From: an uncultured bacterium
GTDB lineage: Bacteria > Myxococcota_A > Polyangia > Polyangiales > Houyiibacteriaceae
DNA: 64,000 nucleotides
Reading direction: 5' to 3'
NCBI GenBank assembly: GCA_938024995.1
Contig: CALJDU010000012.1
Span: 62,001 to 126,000 of the forward strand
This document shows positions 11,097 to 20,373 of this stretch, piece after piece (position 1 is the first letter of the stretch; each line of letters begins with the position of its first letter). Both the position numbers and the translations under genes were made by a program. Below the pieces are notes generated by a model that saw only the letters and a program-made list of their open reading frames with translations, searched no databases and was not told the origin of the DNA.

Positions 11097-11572
11097 GCGG
11101 TGGCTCTAACACGTCTCTTTCGGACCGACTACATCGAGTCGTCGCAGGAGCACGATCGGGTGTAGGAGACGGTCCCGACAGGGGAAATGACATCGCCGAA
11201 CGGGCGACAGATCGCCCTCGGACCCTACTTGATACTTTTGGGCGGACGACGAAAGCGCGGTGCCCGGACAGTTCCCTCCGTCAAACAAGCCACCACCCGT
11301 GGGCTCTCTGACAAAATACAATCATGATTGTTGTCGTATCGCCCCGGCGGAATTCGAACACTCTTTGAGCTGCAGCGCCCGACTTGGTGTTGGCATCCTG
11401 AAAAAATGACGCTAAGAGGACGCAGTGGGCGACGTGCTCTAACAGACCGAGATCAGGTCCTCCGTGTTCCGAGATAGCTCCCTGACCGCGCCCCAACGAC
11501 AACAAAAATAACGATAAGACAATCAGACAAGCGCAGGCTCACTGCACAGGTCGAACTCAGATAGGAGCCATC
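11097..11572. promoter_or_regulatory. Long divergent intergenic region with a 14-base palindrome
   Basis: This 476-base region separates divergent acnA and the lysine-rich protein gene. Short open frames here have no convincing start signals or protein-like composition. The clearest element is a perfect palindrome, acaatcatgattgt, at 11318-11331, about 220 bases from the acnA start; it could be an operator. The last 60 bases before the plus-strand gene are A-rich, unlike the surroundings. I could not assign a -35/-10 pair with confidence. Confidence 0.45.
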
Positions 11573-12040
11573 ATGGCCACGAAGAAGAAAGCGAAATCGG
11601 GGGGCCGCGGAAGCGCGGAAGCGATCGCGAAACGACGGGCAGCACGTCAGCTCAACGCTATCCTGACGGGTGCGGGTTCGCAGCCCAAGCTCGACGGACG
11701 AACTGAAAAGCGCCGTCAGCGGCTCATCAAAGAGCTGAAAGACGGCAAGGGCGGCTCGCCCTTGAAGCCCATCGACATGGTCACTCACATGAACGAACTT
11801 CTCGCGCTCGGCGAGACCGTGGCGAGCGTGAAGAAGCAAGGCGTCAAGCCGGTCTCAACGCCTCTCTCGAGCGAAGTGGAAGAGGTCGTTGAATCCACGC
11901 AGCAGGCGTATGAGTTCAACACGGAAGCCTGGCGCATTTTGGGTCTCCGCGTGAGCGAAGACGGGAAAATCGTGCACCGGAAGCCGCGCGGCCCGAACAA
12001 GAAGCGCGCGACCAAGAAGCGCGCGAGTAAGAAGAAGTAG
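11573..12040 (+). CDS. Small lysine-rich, probably nucleic-acid-binding protein
   Basis: I do not recognise a named family. The 155-residue protein has basic ends, opening MATKKKAKSGG and closing with KKRATKKRASKKK, around a more ordinary helical middle (about 50-130). Such lysine/alanine-rich tails occur on bacterial H1-like and HU-like chromatin proteins and on ribosome-associated proteins. The start is supported by aggag 5-6 bases upstream of ATG. It is a single-gene unit: a long upstream spacer on one side and a strong terminator right after it on the other. That layout and the basic tails suggest an abundantly expressed nucleoid- or RNA-associated protein; this is inference. Confidence 0.75.
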   Translation: MATKKKAKSGGRGSAEAIAKRRAARQLNAILTGAGSQPKLDGRTEKRRQRLIKELKDGKGGSPLKPIDMVTHMNELLALGETVASVKKQGVKPVSTPLSSEVEEVVESTQQAYEFNTEAWRILGLRVSEDGKIVHRKPRGPNKKRATKKRASKKK

Positions 12041-12069
12041 TCGCGACCCTGCTTGGAGTCGAAAAGACA

Positions 12070-12108
12070 AAACGAAAAAGAGGAGCAAGTTGCTCCTCTT
12101 TTTCGTTT
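12070..12108. terminator. Strong bidirectional terminator
   Basis: Perfect 17-base arms at 12070-12086 and 12092-12108 around the loop aagtt. The arms begin with A-rich and end with T-rich sequence (the right arm contains ctttttcgttt), so it can stop transcription from either side: the lysine-rich gene from the left and the tRNA-Cys transcript from the right. Confidence 0.93.
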
Positions 12109-12132
12109 CGATGTCTCGTTTTACGGCTGTTT

Positions 12133-12207
12133 TGGAGGCGCCGACCAGATTCGAACTGGTGAATGGAGGTTTTGCAAACCTCTGCCTTACCACTTGGCCA
12201 CGGCGCC
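12133..12207 (-). tRNA. tRNA-Cys (anticodon GCA)
   Basis: Read on the minus strand this folds as a full cloverleaf: acceptor ggcgccg at the 5' end (12207) paired with cggcgcc, a D arm, an anticodon stem gaggt/acctc around ttgcaaa with anticodon GCA at 12173-12175, and a T arm with ttcgaat. The discriminator base is U, as expected for tRNA-Cys, and the terminal CCA is encoded (12133-12135). It is a lone tRNA, with the terminator at 12070-12108 just beyond its 3' end. Confidence 0.97.
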
Positions 12208-12349
12208 CTGTCGAGGCGAAGCGTTGTAGCGAATCCAGGGCCGTCGCACAAGCGTAATCCGCGGACCTCTCATGTGAAGGCTCGAACGGCACCGCGATTT
12301 GTGCCACGGTCACCCGCCGCGGGCCGCTGAACCGCCCTCTGCGTGAACT

Positions 12350-15300
12350 GTGTTGAATATCTCGCCCAAAGAGAGCCCCTCGAGACCGCTGTGGCACTTC
12401 CCGCTCTTTGGGGCGATCGGGGGAGCGATCACCGCCCTTGGAGATTTCGGGGCGATTTGGCTCTTCCTGGACGCGGCGGGTCAGCGGGCGGCGTTGTTCG
12501 TCCTTCTGTTCGCGACGCAGGTCGCGGTCGGCGCCTCTCTGGGCCTCCTGGCTGGCTTCGTCGCTCGCTTGGCAATGATTCTTCCGCCAAAGCGTCGAGA
12601 CCTCATCTGGCCTCTTCTCGCGGCTCCCTTCGCGTTCGCGATCGCGACCCAGCTCTTGTCCGGCGGGAGCATTTCCCAGCTCGCGTTCGCGCCCATGCTC
12701 ATGGTCGTCGCCTGGGGCGTCCTCGTTGGGCTGGTCTATCTCGCGGTCCGGCTCGCGCGCGCCGCGATGCGCACCAACGCGTCGCACGGCACGCGTAACG
12801 CCACCCTCGCCTTCGTGGTCTATTTGGTTTGCGCGAAGCTGGATCAGCACGCCTACCCGAAGCTCTACGAGTACCTCCACTCAGTGCTCGCGTTCGTTGC
12901 CTTCGCCGCGGCCGCGCTCGCGTCGGCGTGTGCCCTGCATCGCTTCGCGCGCGAAGACGGCCCGCGGCACGCCCGCTACATCATCGCCACCGTCGTGGGT
13001 GTCCTCGCGCTGGGGCTTTGCGCGTCCTCGCTCTTGGAGCGATACGGAAACGTCAGGGTCGCGATGCACGAGCCCCGCGCGAGCGTCTCTCGTTCACTCA
13101 TGCTCGCCGCCGCGCCCCTGCTGCGTCGTCGAGAGCAAGACGTCAGCACCCAGGCGCTCGCGGAAGCCCGAGCACGTCGCGACGCGAGGAGAGCGCAGCT
13201 CCAACATGTCGACGGGCTCCCGATGCTCAGCGAAGCACACGTCCTGCTGATCACGATCGATGCCCTCCGCGCCGACCACTTGGGGTTCCACGGTTACCAG
13301 CGCCCGGTCTCTCCGTTTCTCGACGAGCTCGCGGCGGCCTCGGCGGTCTTCGAGCGTTGCTATGCGCAAGCGCCGCACAGCAGCTACTCGCTCTCGTCTC
13401 TGATGGCCTCAGAGTACCTCCACGAGACCGTCGACCTCGGCATCCCGCTCCCGGAGGAGACGCTCGCGACCACGCTACGCGCCGACGGCTATCACACCTC
13501 CGCGTACTACACGCTCGGGATCTTCCATACGGAAGGAGAGCGGCTCTCGACCTACCGCGACAACCACTTTGGTTTCGAGCTTCAGAACCATCGCGGTCTC
13601 GACGCAGAACAGCTGACGGATGCCGCGCTCGACGAGTTCGACCGTGTGCTGGCGCTGGGGGAACCGCCGGCGCTGATGTGGACGCACTACTTCGACGTTC
13701 ATGAGCCCTACGAAGCGACGCGTTTCGGGACCGACGACATCGATCGCTACGACAGCGAGATCGCGCGCGTCGACACGGCCGTCGCGCGTCTGGTGCGGGA
13801 CGCGCGGGAGAAGCTCGACCGCCCGGTCGTGATCATCGTGACGGCCGACCACGGCGAAGAGTTCCGCGACCACGGTGGCCTCTACCACGGGTCGGCGCTC
13901 TATGAGGAGCAGGTGCGCGTCCCGCTCATCATCCATGTGCCCGGTCAGGCGCCAACGCGCTACCCGCGACCCGTGGAGATGATCGACATCGCGCCCACCG
14001 TGCTCAGCTTGGTCGGGACGCTGCCCCCCTCGACCATGCGCGGCGATGATCTCCGGGCCGCGCTCGCGGGTCATACCGACGCGGACTTCGGCCCGGTCTT
14101 CAGCGCTGTCTCACACAAGCGAATGGTCATCGACTGGCCGAAGAAGCTGATCGCGGATCTCCGCTTCAACCTCTTCGAGGTGTACGATCTGGAGGTCGAT
14201 CCAAGAGAGCGACAGAACCTCGCGGACGGCTCGCCGGAGCTCCTCGACGCGCTCAAAGGGGAGACCTACGCCTGGCTCGACTCGTTGAACGAACACAGCG
14301 GCGACGCCGTCGAGGTCGCGCTGGCGACGGGTCGGCTGGGGGATCGCCGCGCGGTCCCGGCGCTCGCCGCGCTGATCCGCGACGAAGCGGCGGAGTCCCT
14401 CAAGCGCCAAGAAGCCGGTCGCATCCTCGGGAAGCTCGCCGACGTCAACGCGACGGAGGCGCTCCTCGAGGCACTAGGCTCGGAAGACGCGCGGGTCGCA
14501 GCCGAAGCCGCCATCGCGCTTGGCCGGATGTTTGATGAGCGCGCCAAGGCGAAGCTCCGCGACGTGGTGCACACGGAAGACGTCGACCTTCGGGTCCGCG
14601 CCGCGGTGTCCTTGGGCCGTCTCCGCGACACCGAAGCGGTCCCCGCGCTCATCGACGCTTCCCGGGTCGCCACCGATCGTTATGAGCGAGAGGAATCGGT
14701 GCGCTGGCTCGGGCGCCTCCAGGATCCCCGCGCGCTTGAACCGCTCGTCGGGCTCCTCCCCGAGTTTCGCGTTCGCCAGCTCGCGGCGATCGCGCTCGGA
14801 CATCTCGGTGACCCGCGCGGCTACGAACCGCTCGTCGACGTCTTCCGCTGGGACACGCACACGAACGTGCGCGACCAGGTCACCCGCGCGCTTGGGCAGC
14901 TAGGCGACCCGCGCGCCATTGAGCTGCTCGTCCCGCTCGCGGTTCACGAGGTCGAGCTTCGCTACGTGGGCGAGTCGCTCGTTCGGCTCGGCGCGATCGG
15001 AGGCGCGATCGGAGGCGCAGACTTATCGCGCCGCACCCGCGGGCGACGTGGCTTTGGGGTCTGCCAAGAGGGCCCCGCGCTGCACGACTGGAACTACCTG
15101 CACCAGACCAGCTGCGCGACGCAACGCGAGAGCGTTGAGGTCCCGCTCGCGGTTCCCGACGCGGTTCGCGCGGCACCAATCATGCTCTTCTCCGCCCGCC
15201 GCGCCGATGACAGCGCCGCCGTGCAGGTCGAGCTCGAGATCGGCGAGAGCGGCGTCATCCCGCTCGAAGTGGACGGCCGCTTCGTCGAACACCGCGTGAC

Positions 15301-15433
15301 GTTGCCGGCGCTCAGCGAAGGTCGCGCGTCGCTGACGCTGCGGATCCCCGACGGCGCCACGCTCGATGTCGACCACGTGCTCCTGCTTCCAGGCGACGTG
15401 ACGGCGCTGCAGCCTCCGACCCCCGCGCTTTGA
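12350..15433 (+). CDS. Membrane-anchored sulfatase-fold protein with C-terminal HEAT repeats
   Basis: The 1027-residue protein has three parts. Residues about 15-230 form six or seven membrane helices. Residues about 295-640 form an alkaline phosphatase/sulfatase-type domain, with the first metal site in LLITIDALRADHLG and the second in VTADHGEEF. Residues about 650-885 are HEAT-like repeats (LGDRRAVPALAAL, LRDTEAVPALIDA, LGDPRGYEPLVDV), followed by a beta-rich tail. The nucleophile segment reads QAPHSSYSLSSLM: Ser takes the place of the sulfatase Cys, and the Pro and Arg of the CxPSR signature are absent. Classical formylglycine sulfatase activity is therefore unlikely; a phosphodiesterase or head-group transferase using Ser is more plausible. 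It starts with GTG and ends 13 bases from the convergent FAD gene. Confidence 0.85.
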   Translation: MLNISPKESPSRPLWHFPLFGAIGGAITALGDFGAIWLFLDAAGQRAALFVLLFATQVAVGASLGLLAGFVARLAMILPPKRRDLIWPLLAAPFAFAIATQLLSGGSISQLAFAPMLMVVAWGVLVGLVYLAVRLARAAMRTNASHGTRNATLAFVVYLVCAKLDQHAYPKLYEYLHSVLAFVAFAAAALASACALHRFAREDGPRHARYIIATVVGVLALGLCASSLLERYGNVRVAMHEPRASVSRSLMLAAAPLLRRREQDVSTQALAEARARRDARRAQLQHVDGLPMLSEAHVLLITIDALRADHLGFHGYQRPVSPFLDELAAASAVFERCYAQAPHSSYSLSSLMASEYLHETVDLGIPLPEETLATTLRADGYHTSAYYTLGIFHTEGERLSTYRDNHFGFELQNHRGLDAEQLTDAALDEFDRVLALGEPPALMWTHYFDVHEPYEATRFGTDDIDRYDSEIARVDTAVARLVRDAREKLDRPVVIIVTADHGEEFRDHGGLYHGSALYEEQVRVPLIIHVPGQAPTRYPRPVEMIDIAPTVLSLVGTLPPSTMRGDDLRAALAGHTDADFGPVFSAVSHKRMVIDWPKKLIADLRFNLFEVYDLEVDPRERQNLADGSPELLDALKGETYAWLDSLNEHSGDAVEVALATGRLGDRRAVPALAALIRDEAAESLKRQEAGRILGKLADVNATEALLEALGSEDARVAAEAAIALGRMFDERAKAKLRDVVHTEDVDLRVRAAVSLGRLRDTEAVPALIDASRVATDRYEREESVRWLGRLQDPRALEPLVGLLPEFRVRQLAAIALGHLGDPRGYEPLVDVFRWDTHTNVRDQVTRALGQLGDPRAIELLVPLAVHEVELRYVGESLVRLGAIGGAIGGADLSRRTRGRRGFGVCQEGPALHDWNYLHQTSCATQRESVEVPLAVPDAVRAAPIMLFSARRADDSAAVQVELEIGESGVIPLEVDGRFVEHRVTLPALSEGRASLTLRIPDGATLDVDHVLLLPGDVTALQPPTPAL

Positions 15434-15446
15434 TCGCAACGGAGAA

Positions 15447-16742
15447 TCAGGGGAGCGGAGAGAGCGTCTTCGCGAGCTCTTGGGCCTCGACGATGTTGTC
15501 CTCGATCGAGCAGTAGGTCCACGAGCCATAACGACCGATGGAGTAGACCCCGCGCGCCGCGAGCAGCGCCTTCTTTCGCGTGACGTCCGCGACCGACTCT
15601 TTGGTGATGTGGACGTAGGCCGGATCGAGCACCACGTGATGTGACGCCACGAGCTCGTGGCCGTCGACGACCCCCGCCTTCGCCAGGTCGGAGACCACGC
15701 GCTCTCGTTCGCGCGCCACGTCGTCTTCGGTGATCACCGCGTCGCGCGGGCGCCCGAGCTCGACGTAGAGGCTCATGCGATCGGTCCCGAAGATGTTGTC
15801 GTAGTACCCGACGCGATAAAACGAGAGGTCGCGTTGCGGGAAGTACACCCAGTGCACGCCCTCGCGCCCCTTGCGATCAAAACCAAGGTTGAACACCAAG
15901 ACCTTGTTGTAGGTGTAGATGTCGCGGTCGAAGGGAACGCTCGCCATCGTGAGCAGCTGGTCGAACGGCGCGGAGCTGATGAGGAACTCGAACCCGACCT
16001 CGCGTCGGTTGGTCTTCGCGATTCGCTTCTCGAGATCGATCGAGAGAACGCGCTCGCCGAGCGAGATCTGATCGCGCTTCACGCCCGAGGCGAGCGCCTC
16101 GACGTACTGAATCGCGCCGCCTTCCGGGTACGTGAACGTCGCGTTGTAGCTGACGTTGTCCGCGCTTCTGAAGTTCTTGATGATCTCGTCGACGTTGGCG
16201 TACGGGAAGAAGCGGCCCATCGCGTCCGCGTCGAGCTTCGCCAGGTCCGTCGCGTACAGCTTCTCGTTGTAGGGGATGAGGAACTTCTCGGCGATGCCGC
16301 GACCGAACTTCGCGTAGAGCATCTCTTGGAAGCTCTCGGCTTGTCGGTCCTCTTTAAAGTAGAGGTCGTGAAGACAGTCGATGAAGTCTTCGCGCGGGAG
16401 CTGGTGGATGTTCTTCTGAAACGGGAAGTCGACCATCCGGCTCTCCGTCGCGCCGCCCTCCCCGCGACCTGTGAACCAGATGCCGCTCTTCTTGTCGACG
16501 ACGAGGACGCGCTGGTCACCCATCCGCTCGATCAAGTAGGCCTCGATCTCCTTACGTCGAAAGTGAAAAAAGTGACCTGAGTAGTCCCAGACGAACCCGT
16601 CGCGTCGGATGGTCTTGCAGTAGCCGCCGATCTCGTCGGACGCCTCGCAGACCAAGTAGTCCTCGCTATCGACCCAGTTGGCGAAGGAGAGCCCTGAGAC
16701 GCCCGCGCCGACCACCAAATACTTCACGCGCTCCATCTTCAC
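15447..16742 (-). CDS. FAD-dependent NAD(P)-binding protein, UDP-galactopyranose mutase/amine-oxidase-like
   Basis: The 431-residue protein has a Rossmann FAD site at residues 11-18 (VGAGVSGL), then an acidic ribose contact and a second glycine-rich turn in [10 protein letters not shown]. The following block [13 protein letters not shown] and a C-terminal FAD block around [19 protein letters not shown] recall UDP-galactopyranose mutases and related protoporphyrinogen oxidase-like enzymes. In that family the enzyme isomerises a nucleotide sugar or oxidises a ring substrate. GTG at 16742 overlaps the stop of the upstream lipoprotein (GTGA); ATG at 16736 is an alternative two codons later. The substrate cannot be assigned. 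Confidence 0.75.
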   Translation of the reverse strand: MKMERVKYLVVGAGVSGLSFANWVDSEDYLVCEASDEIGGYCKTIRRDGFVWDYSGHFFHFRRKEIEAYLIERMGDQRVLVVDKKSGIWFTGRGEGGATESRMVDFPFQKNIHQLPREDFIDCLHDLYFKEDRQAESFQEMLYAKFGRGIAEKFLIPYNEKLYATDLAKLDADAMGRFFPYANVDEIIKNFRSADNVSYNATFTYPEGGAIQYVEALASGVKRDQISLGERVLSIDLEKRIAKTNRREVGFEFLISSAPFDQLLTMASVPFDRDIYTYNKVLVFNLGFDRKGREGVHWVYFPQRDLSFYRVGYYDNIFGTDRMSLYVELGRPRDAVITEDDVARERERVVSDLAKAGVVDGHELVASHHVVLDPAYVHITKESVADVTRKKALLAARGVYSIGRYGSWTYCSIEDNIVEAQELAKTLSPLP

Positions 16743-17578
16743 GCTCCCGTGTCCGCGTCACCTGCGTCACCTGCGTCACCTGCGTCCGGACCTGCGTCAC
16801 CTGCGTCACCCGCGTCCGGTCCTGCGTCGACGTCACCACCGCATCGACCGAGCTCGCACAGGGCTCGCGCGCAGCACACTCCGTCGCAGCAAATCTGTCC
16901 GCGCTCGCAGGAGTCGCACTCTTCTTCGCCGCGGGTGCAGAGGTCGCCCACACAGCGCTCACTGAGTTCGCATCGTCGATTGCACCCGCCGCAGTGCTGG
17001 TCGTTGTCGACCGTGTTCACGCACCCTGTTTCACCAAAGAGATCTGTGCAGCAGAGGCTCTCCGCGTCACCGTCGCAAACGTCCCGGCGGTCGCCGCAGT
17101 AGCAGTTGCCACCGTCACATCGGCTCGTCTTCGTGCGGTCACACGACTCGCCACACGCGCCGCAATCCGAGAGGTCTTGTTCGAGGTTCGCGCAGTAGTT
17201 GACCGTGAGCTCACCGGTCGGCGGGCAACAGATAGAGTCCGTGTCTCCGCCGCACCCCGCTTCGGTCAACCCGCACACACAGCGCGCGGCGACACACGAG
17301 GTCCCGCGTCCCTCATCGCAACGGATCCCGCACCCGCCGCAGTTGTTGTCGTCCGTAAAAATGTCGACGCATACCCGGTCCTCGTCAGGACCACAGCAGC
17401 GCTCCATCGGACCACAGCTCATCTCGCAGGGTCGACCCGTATCGGGCGCCGCCGTGTCAGGCAGCGGCACCTGCGTATCGACCTGGGTGTCTTCTGGAGG
17501 CGGGCTATCGTCGCCGCAGCCCGGGATGATGAGGACGACGAACGCCGACAGTGCGCACACGGTAAGAAAGCGAATCAC
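16739..17578 (-). CDS. Cys-rich lipoprotein with Asp-Ala-Gly tail
   Basis: I place the start at GTG 17578, which gives a compact lipoprotein signal ([13 protein letters not shown], lipobox IPGC). An in-frame ATG at 17650 would add 24 charged residues and run into truB, so it is less likely. The mature protein has a Thr/Pro/Asp linker, then some thirty cysteines in repeats such as [12 protein letters not shown] and [11 protein letters not shown], with the CGGC-type spacing common in Myxococcota surface proteins. It ends in a low-complexity Asp-Ala-Gly tail encoded by a 9-base repeat. No enzymatic motif is seen. It overlaps the FAD gene by 4 bases, so the two are probably co-expressed. Confidence 0.82.
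   Translation of the reverse strand: MIRFLTVCALSAFVVLIIPGCGDDSPPPEDTQVDTQVPLPDTAAPDTGRPCEMSCGPMERCCGPDEDRVCVDIFTDDNNCGGCGIRCDEGRGTSCVAARCVCGLTEAGCGGDTDSICCPPTGELTVNYCANLEQDLSDCGACGESCDRTKTSRCDGGNCYCGDRRDVCDGDAESLCCTDLFGETGCVNTVDNDQHCGGCNRRCELSERCVGDLCTRGEEECDSCERGQICCDGVCCARALCELGRCGGDVDAGPDAGDAGDAGPDAGDAGDAGDADTGA
16752..16827 (-). repeat. 9-base repeat coding the Asp-Ala-Gly tail
   Basis: Repeats of tgcgtcacc, with variants such as tgcgtccgga, about eight units. Read on the minus strand they give Asp-Ala-Gly and Pro-Asp-Ala-Gly at the C-terminus of the Cys-rich lipoprotein, and copy number can vary without a frame change. Confidence 0.85.
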
Positions 17579-17627
17579 CCAGCGAGCGTAGCGCAACCGC
17601 ACATGGTGTCGATCCTCGCGTCGAACA

Positions 17628-18572
17628 TCACGCTTCACCCGCGTCCTCATCGGGCTCTCGCGCGAGCGGGAGCGGCGCGATCCCGCGGACCACCCGGAGC
17701 AAGTCTTCCTCGCGTCGCCCGATCGCGATCAACGCGCCGTCTGGATCGAGGAACGCGCGCGGCCCGAGATCCTCCGGCATCGCGTCCACCTTGCCCGGCT
17801 CGATGCGGCGCCCATGTCGCGCGTCGACTACGCCCTCCGCCGTCAGTCGAACGGTCGGGAGGCCATGGGAGACCTCGAGCGGACGCAGGGCCGCGCGGAC
17901 CGCGTCTGCGTCCTTGAGGCGATCTCCGGGGAGCGCTCCCAACAGATCAAAAGTCCCGCTTCGGGTTCGCCGCAGCGCGCTCAGGTGACCCAGTGTCCCC
18001 AAGCGCTCGGCGAGATCACGACCCAACGAACGAACGTAAAACCCTTTGCTCGAGCTGAGCGAAAACGTGACGACCGTGCCGTCGACCGACTGAACGCGGA
18101 TCTCGCGAAGCGTGACGTCGCGAAGCGGCGCGACGACATCCTCCCCAGCGCGGACGCGTGCGTGGAGCGCCTTCCCGTCGACCTTGATCGCGCTCACCTT
18201 GGGCGCGCGCTGCTGCATCGGTCCGACCATCGACGCCGCGACCTTTTGCACCGCCTCGAGCGACAACGCGGGAACATCCGCGGTGCCATCGACGTCGCCC
18301 TCGGCATCCAAGGTATGCGTCGAGACGCCCAACGTGAGCTCCGCCTCGTACCCCTTGTCGGCGCTGGTCAGAAACCGGACGAGCTTCGTGCCTTCGCCGA
18401 CCGCGATCACGAGCACCCCGGTCGCCATCGGATCGAGCGTCCCGGCGTGACCCACCGCGGACGTGTTGAGCGCGCGCCGAACCATCGCGACCACGTCGTG
18501 CGAGGTCGGACCGCGCGGTTTGTCGACCACGAGGATCCCCCGCGGTCCATCCTTGCGGCGGCGGCGGCCCAC
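17628..18572 (-). CDS. truB: tRNA pseudouridine(55) synthase
   Basis: TruB converts U55 in the T loop of tRNAs to pseudouridine. The catalytic Asp is Asp47 in GHAGTLDPMATGVL, and the start GILVVDKPRGPTSHDVV is typical. A C-terminal PUA-like region follows to residue 314. The start is GTG at 18572, sharing one base with the stop of rbfA/nrnA (TAGTG). It is the last gene of the rimP-nusA-infB operon, its usual place in many bacteria. Confidence 0.96.
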   Translation of the reverse strand: MGRRRRKDGPRGILVVDKPRGPTSHDVVAMVRRALNTSAVGHAGTLDPMATGVLVIAVGEGTKLVRFLTSADKGYEAELTLGVSTHTLDAEGDVDGTADVPALSLEAVQKVAASMVGPMQQRAPKVSAIKVDGKALHARVRAGEDVVAPLRDVTLREIRVQSVDGTVVTFSLSSSKGFYVRSLGRDLAERLGTLGHLSALRRTRSGTFDLLGALPGDRLKDADAVRAALRPLEVSHGLPTVRLTAEGVVDARHGRRIEPGKVDAMPEDLGPRAFLDPDGALIAIGRREEDLLRVVRGIAPLPLAREPDEDAGEA

Positions 18573-19972
18573 TACTCTTGCGCGAGCGCGCGTTCCGCTT
18601 CAGCAACGATCTTCGCGAGCGTCTCATCGAGGCCGGTCGTGACGTGCGCGCCCGCGGCGTTCCGGTGGCCACCGCCGCCCAGGGTGGTGGCGATCTCCGC
18701 GACGTCGATCTTCCCGCGCGAGCGCAGGCTCACCTTGGTGTCCAACCGGTCGCTCTCTTCGGCACGGAACTCCCACACCAAGCCAGCCACCTCGACCCCG
18801 CGAAGCATCCGCGCGTAGTTCACCATGCCCTCGATCATGGCGTCGTTCGCGCCGACTCCGTCCATGATGTCGCGGCTCACGCGGAGCATCGCGATGCGGC
18901 CGTCCGCGAAAGTCTCAAGCATCTTGAGGACCTCGCCGAGCAGCTTCAAGCGCTCGGGCTCCCAGCCCTCAAAGAGCTCATAGGCGACTCGCCAGGGGTC
19001 CGCTCCGCGGGCGACCAGGTCGGCGCCGTGACGGAGCGTCTTCGCCTGCGTGGCCGGGTAGCGGAAACCCCCGGTGTCCGCGACCAGGGCGGCGTAGAGC
19101 GGGGTCACCGCGTCGTCGGGGAGCGCCACGCCGAAGGGTTCGAGCATGTCGAGGATCACCTCCGCGGTCGCGCACGCTTCGACGTCGCGGACCACGACCT
19201 CGCCGACATCATCGTGCGCGGCGTGGTGATCAATGATGATGAGCGTTCCGGTCACGTCGACGCCGGGGAGACCGGGCGGAAGCAACGAGCGCGCCGCGGT
19301 ATCGGTCACGAACGTCGCGGAGAACTTTTTGCCATCCGGGATCGTTCGCTTGATCTCGTCAGTCGCGAGGAACTGCAGCGAGGTCGGGAGCTCTTGTGGC
19401 ACGAAGACCGTGGTCTTCTTTCCGCGCGCGCGGAGGAGCGCGGACATCCCGAGCGCAGACCCGAGCGCGTCGGCGTCCGGTCGGCGATGGCAGGTCACCA
19501 AGAAGTCGTCACGCTCCTCGATGATCTGAAACATCTCGTCACGTCCCGCAGCGAGCGCGTCACGTCCAGCCGAAAGAGCGTCTTCCGCTTCCTTCTTGGC
19601 GTCCTTCAACTGTCGCTCTTGCCGCAGCTCATCGAAGATCGATTCCATCCGGACGGCGCGTTCAACCACGTCATCCCACCGGAACTCCAAGACCGGAGTG
19701 TACCGGAGCTTGAGCCGCGAGCCGATCTCTCTTCGGAGGAAGCCCGAAGCATGATCGAGCCCATCGAGGACGTCTTCGCTGCGACTTGAATTTCCATCGA
19801 GCGTCCGCACGTAGACACGCGCGAGCTGGAGATCATCAGTCACCTTCACGTCGGTGATCACGAGATCGCGGACCCGCGGATCGCGCACGCGCCCGCGAAG
19901 GACGAGGTCCATCAGCTCCGCGCGGACTTGTTCGCTGACTCGATCTGAACGCTTGAACTCTTCGTGACTCAC
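18572..19972 (-). CDS. Fusion of ribosome-binding factor A and an NrnA-type DHH phosphoesterase
   Basis: This 466-residue gene joins two proteins that are usually separate neighbours. Residues 1-115 are RbfA, the 30S maturation and cold-shock factor (SEQVRAELMDLVLRGRVRDPR, VTDVKVTDDLQLARVYV region). A helical, charged linker covers about 116-146. Residues about 150-466 are a DHH/DHHA1 phosphoesterase of the nanoRNase/pAp-phosphatase type: HRRPDADALGSAL, a DTAA motif, IIDHHAAHDD and the C-terminal GGGGHRNAAGA are all intact. No stop or frameshift interrupts the join. ATG at 19972 overlaps the stop of ylxP by 4 bases. The fusion would tie nanoRNA or pAp turnover to the small ribosomal subunit; that is inference. 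Confidence 0.93.
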   Translation of the reverse strand: MSHEEFKRSDRVSEQVRAELMDLVLRGRVRDPRVRDLVITDVKVTDDLQLARVYVRTLDGNSSRSEDVLDGLDHASGFLRREIGSRLKLRYTPVLEFRWDDVVERAVRMESIFDELRQERQLKDAKKEAEDALSAGRDALAAGRDEMFQIIEERDDFLVTCHRRPDADALGSALGMSALLRARGKKTTVFVPQELPTSLQFLATDEIKRTIPDGKKFSATFVTDTAARSLLPPGLPGVDVTGTLIIIDHHAAHDDVGEVVVRDVEACATAEVILDMLEPFGVALPDDAVTPLYAALVADTGGFRYPATQAKTLRHGADLVARGADPWRVAYELFEGWEPERLKLLGEVLKMLETFADGRIAMLRVSRDIMDGVGANDAMIEGMVNYARMLRGVEVAGLVWEFRAEESDRLDTKVSLRSRGKIDVAEIATTLGGGGHRNAAGAHVTTGLDETLAKIVAEAERALAQE

Positions 19973-20346
19973 GCGCGCTCCTCATCACTCTCGAGCGCGT
20001 CGTCAGCGCTTTCGAAGTCGCTCCAAGACGTCGTCGCGCTCTGCGTTCGGGCCTCGGGACGCGAGACCAGAAGCTCCATCTTGTGTTCACGAACGGGGAC
20101 CCCAGCGGTCCGCGTCACGAACGCGGCGACCTCATCGAGCATCGCGTTCACATGCGCCCGCTCGTTGGCGATCGCGGCGAAGCCGAGAACCGCGCGCTCA
20201 TGCTCATCATGCGCCTCGACCTCGGCGGTCGCCAGGTTGAACTTCGAGCTCGCGCGAGAGAGCACGCTCCGCACGACGCCTCGCTTCTCTTTGAGAGAAC
20301 GAACGCCGTGCAGGTCGAGGACGATCCGGCAGGTGCCAACGATCAT
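19969..20346 (-). CDS. DUF503/YlxP-like protein
   Basis: This 125-residue protein matches the small YlxP (DUF503) family encoded between infB and rbfA in many bacteria. It starts MIVGTCRIVLDLHGVRSLKEKR, the signature stretch of the family. An acidic C-terminal tail of about 25 residues extends beyond the usual end. YlxP has been linked to ribosome assembly in Gram-positive bacteria, but its biochemical role is unclear. It overlaps the rbfA/nrnA start by 4 bases and lies 27 bases after infB. Confidence 0.88.
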   Translation of the reverse strand: MIVGTCRIVLDLHGVRSLKEKRGVVRSVLSRASSKFNLATAEVEAHDEHERAVLGFAAIANERAHVNAMLDEVAAFVTRTAGVPVREHKMELLVSRPEARTQSATTSWSDFESADDALESDEERA

Positions 20347-20373
20347 GAAACAGAGCGACTCATGAATAGAGCG

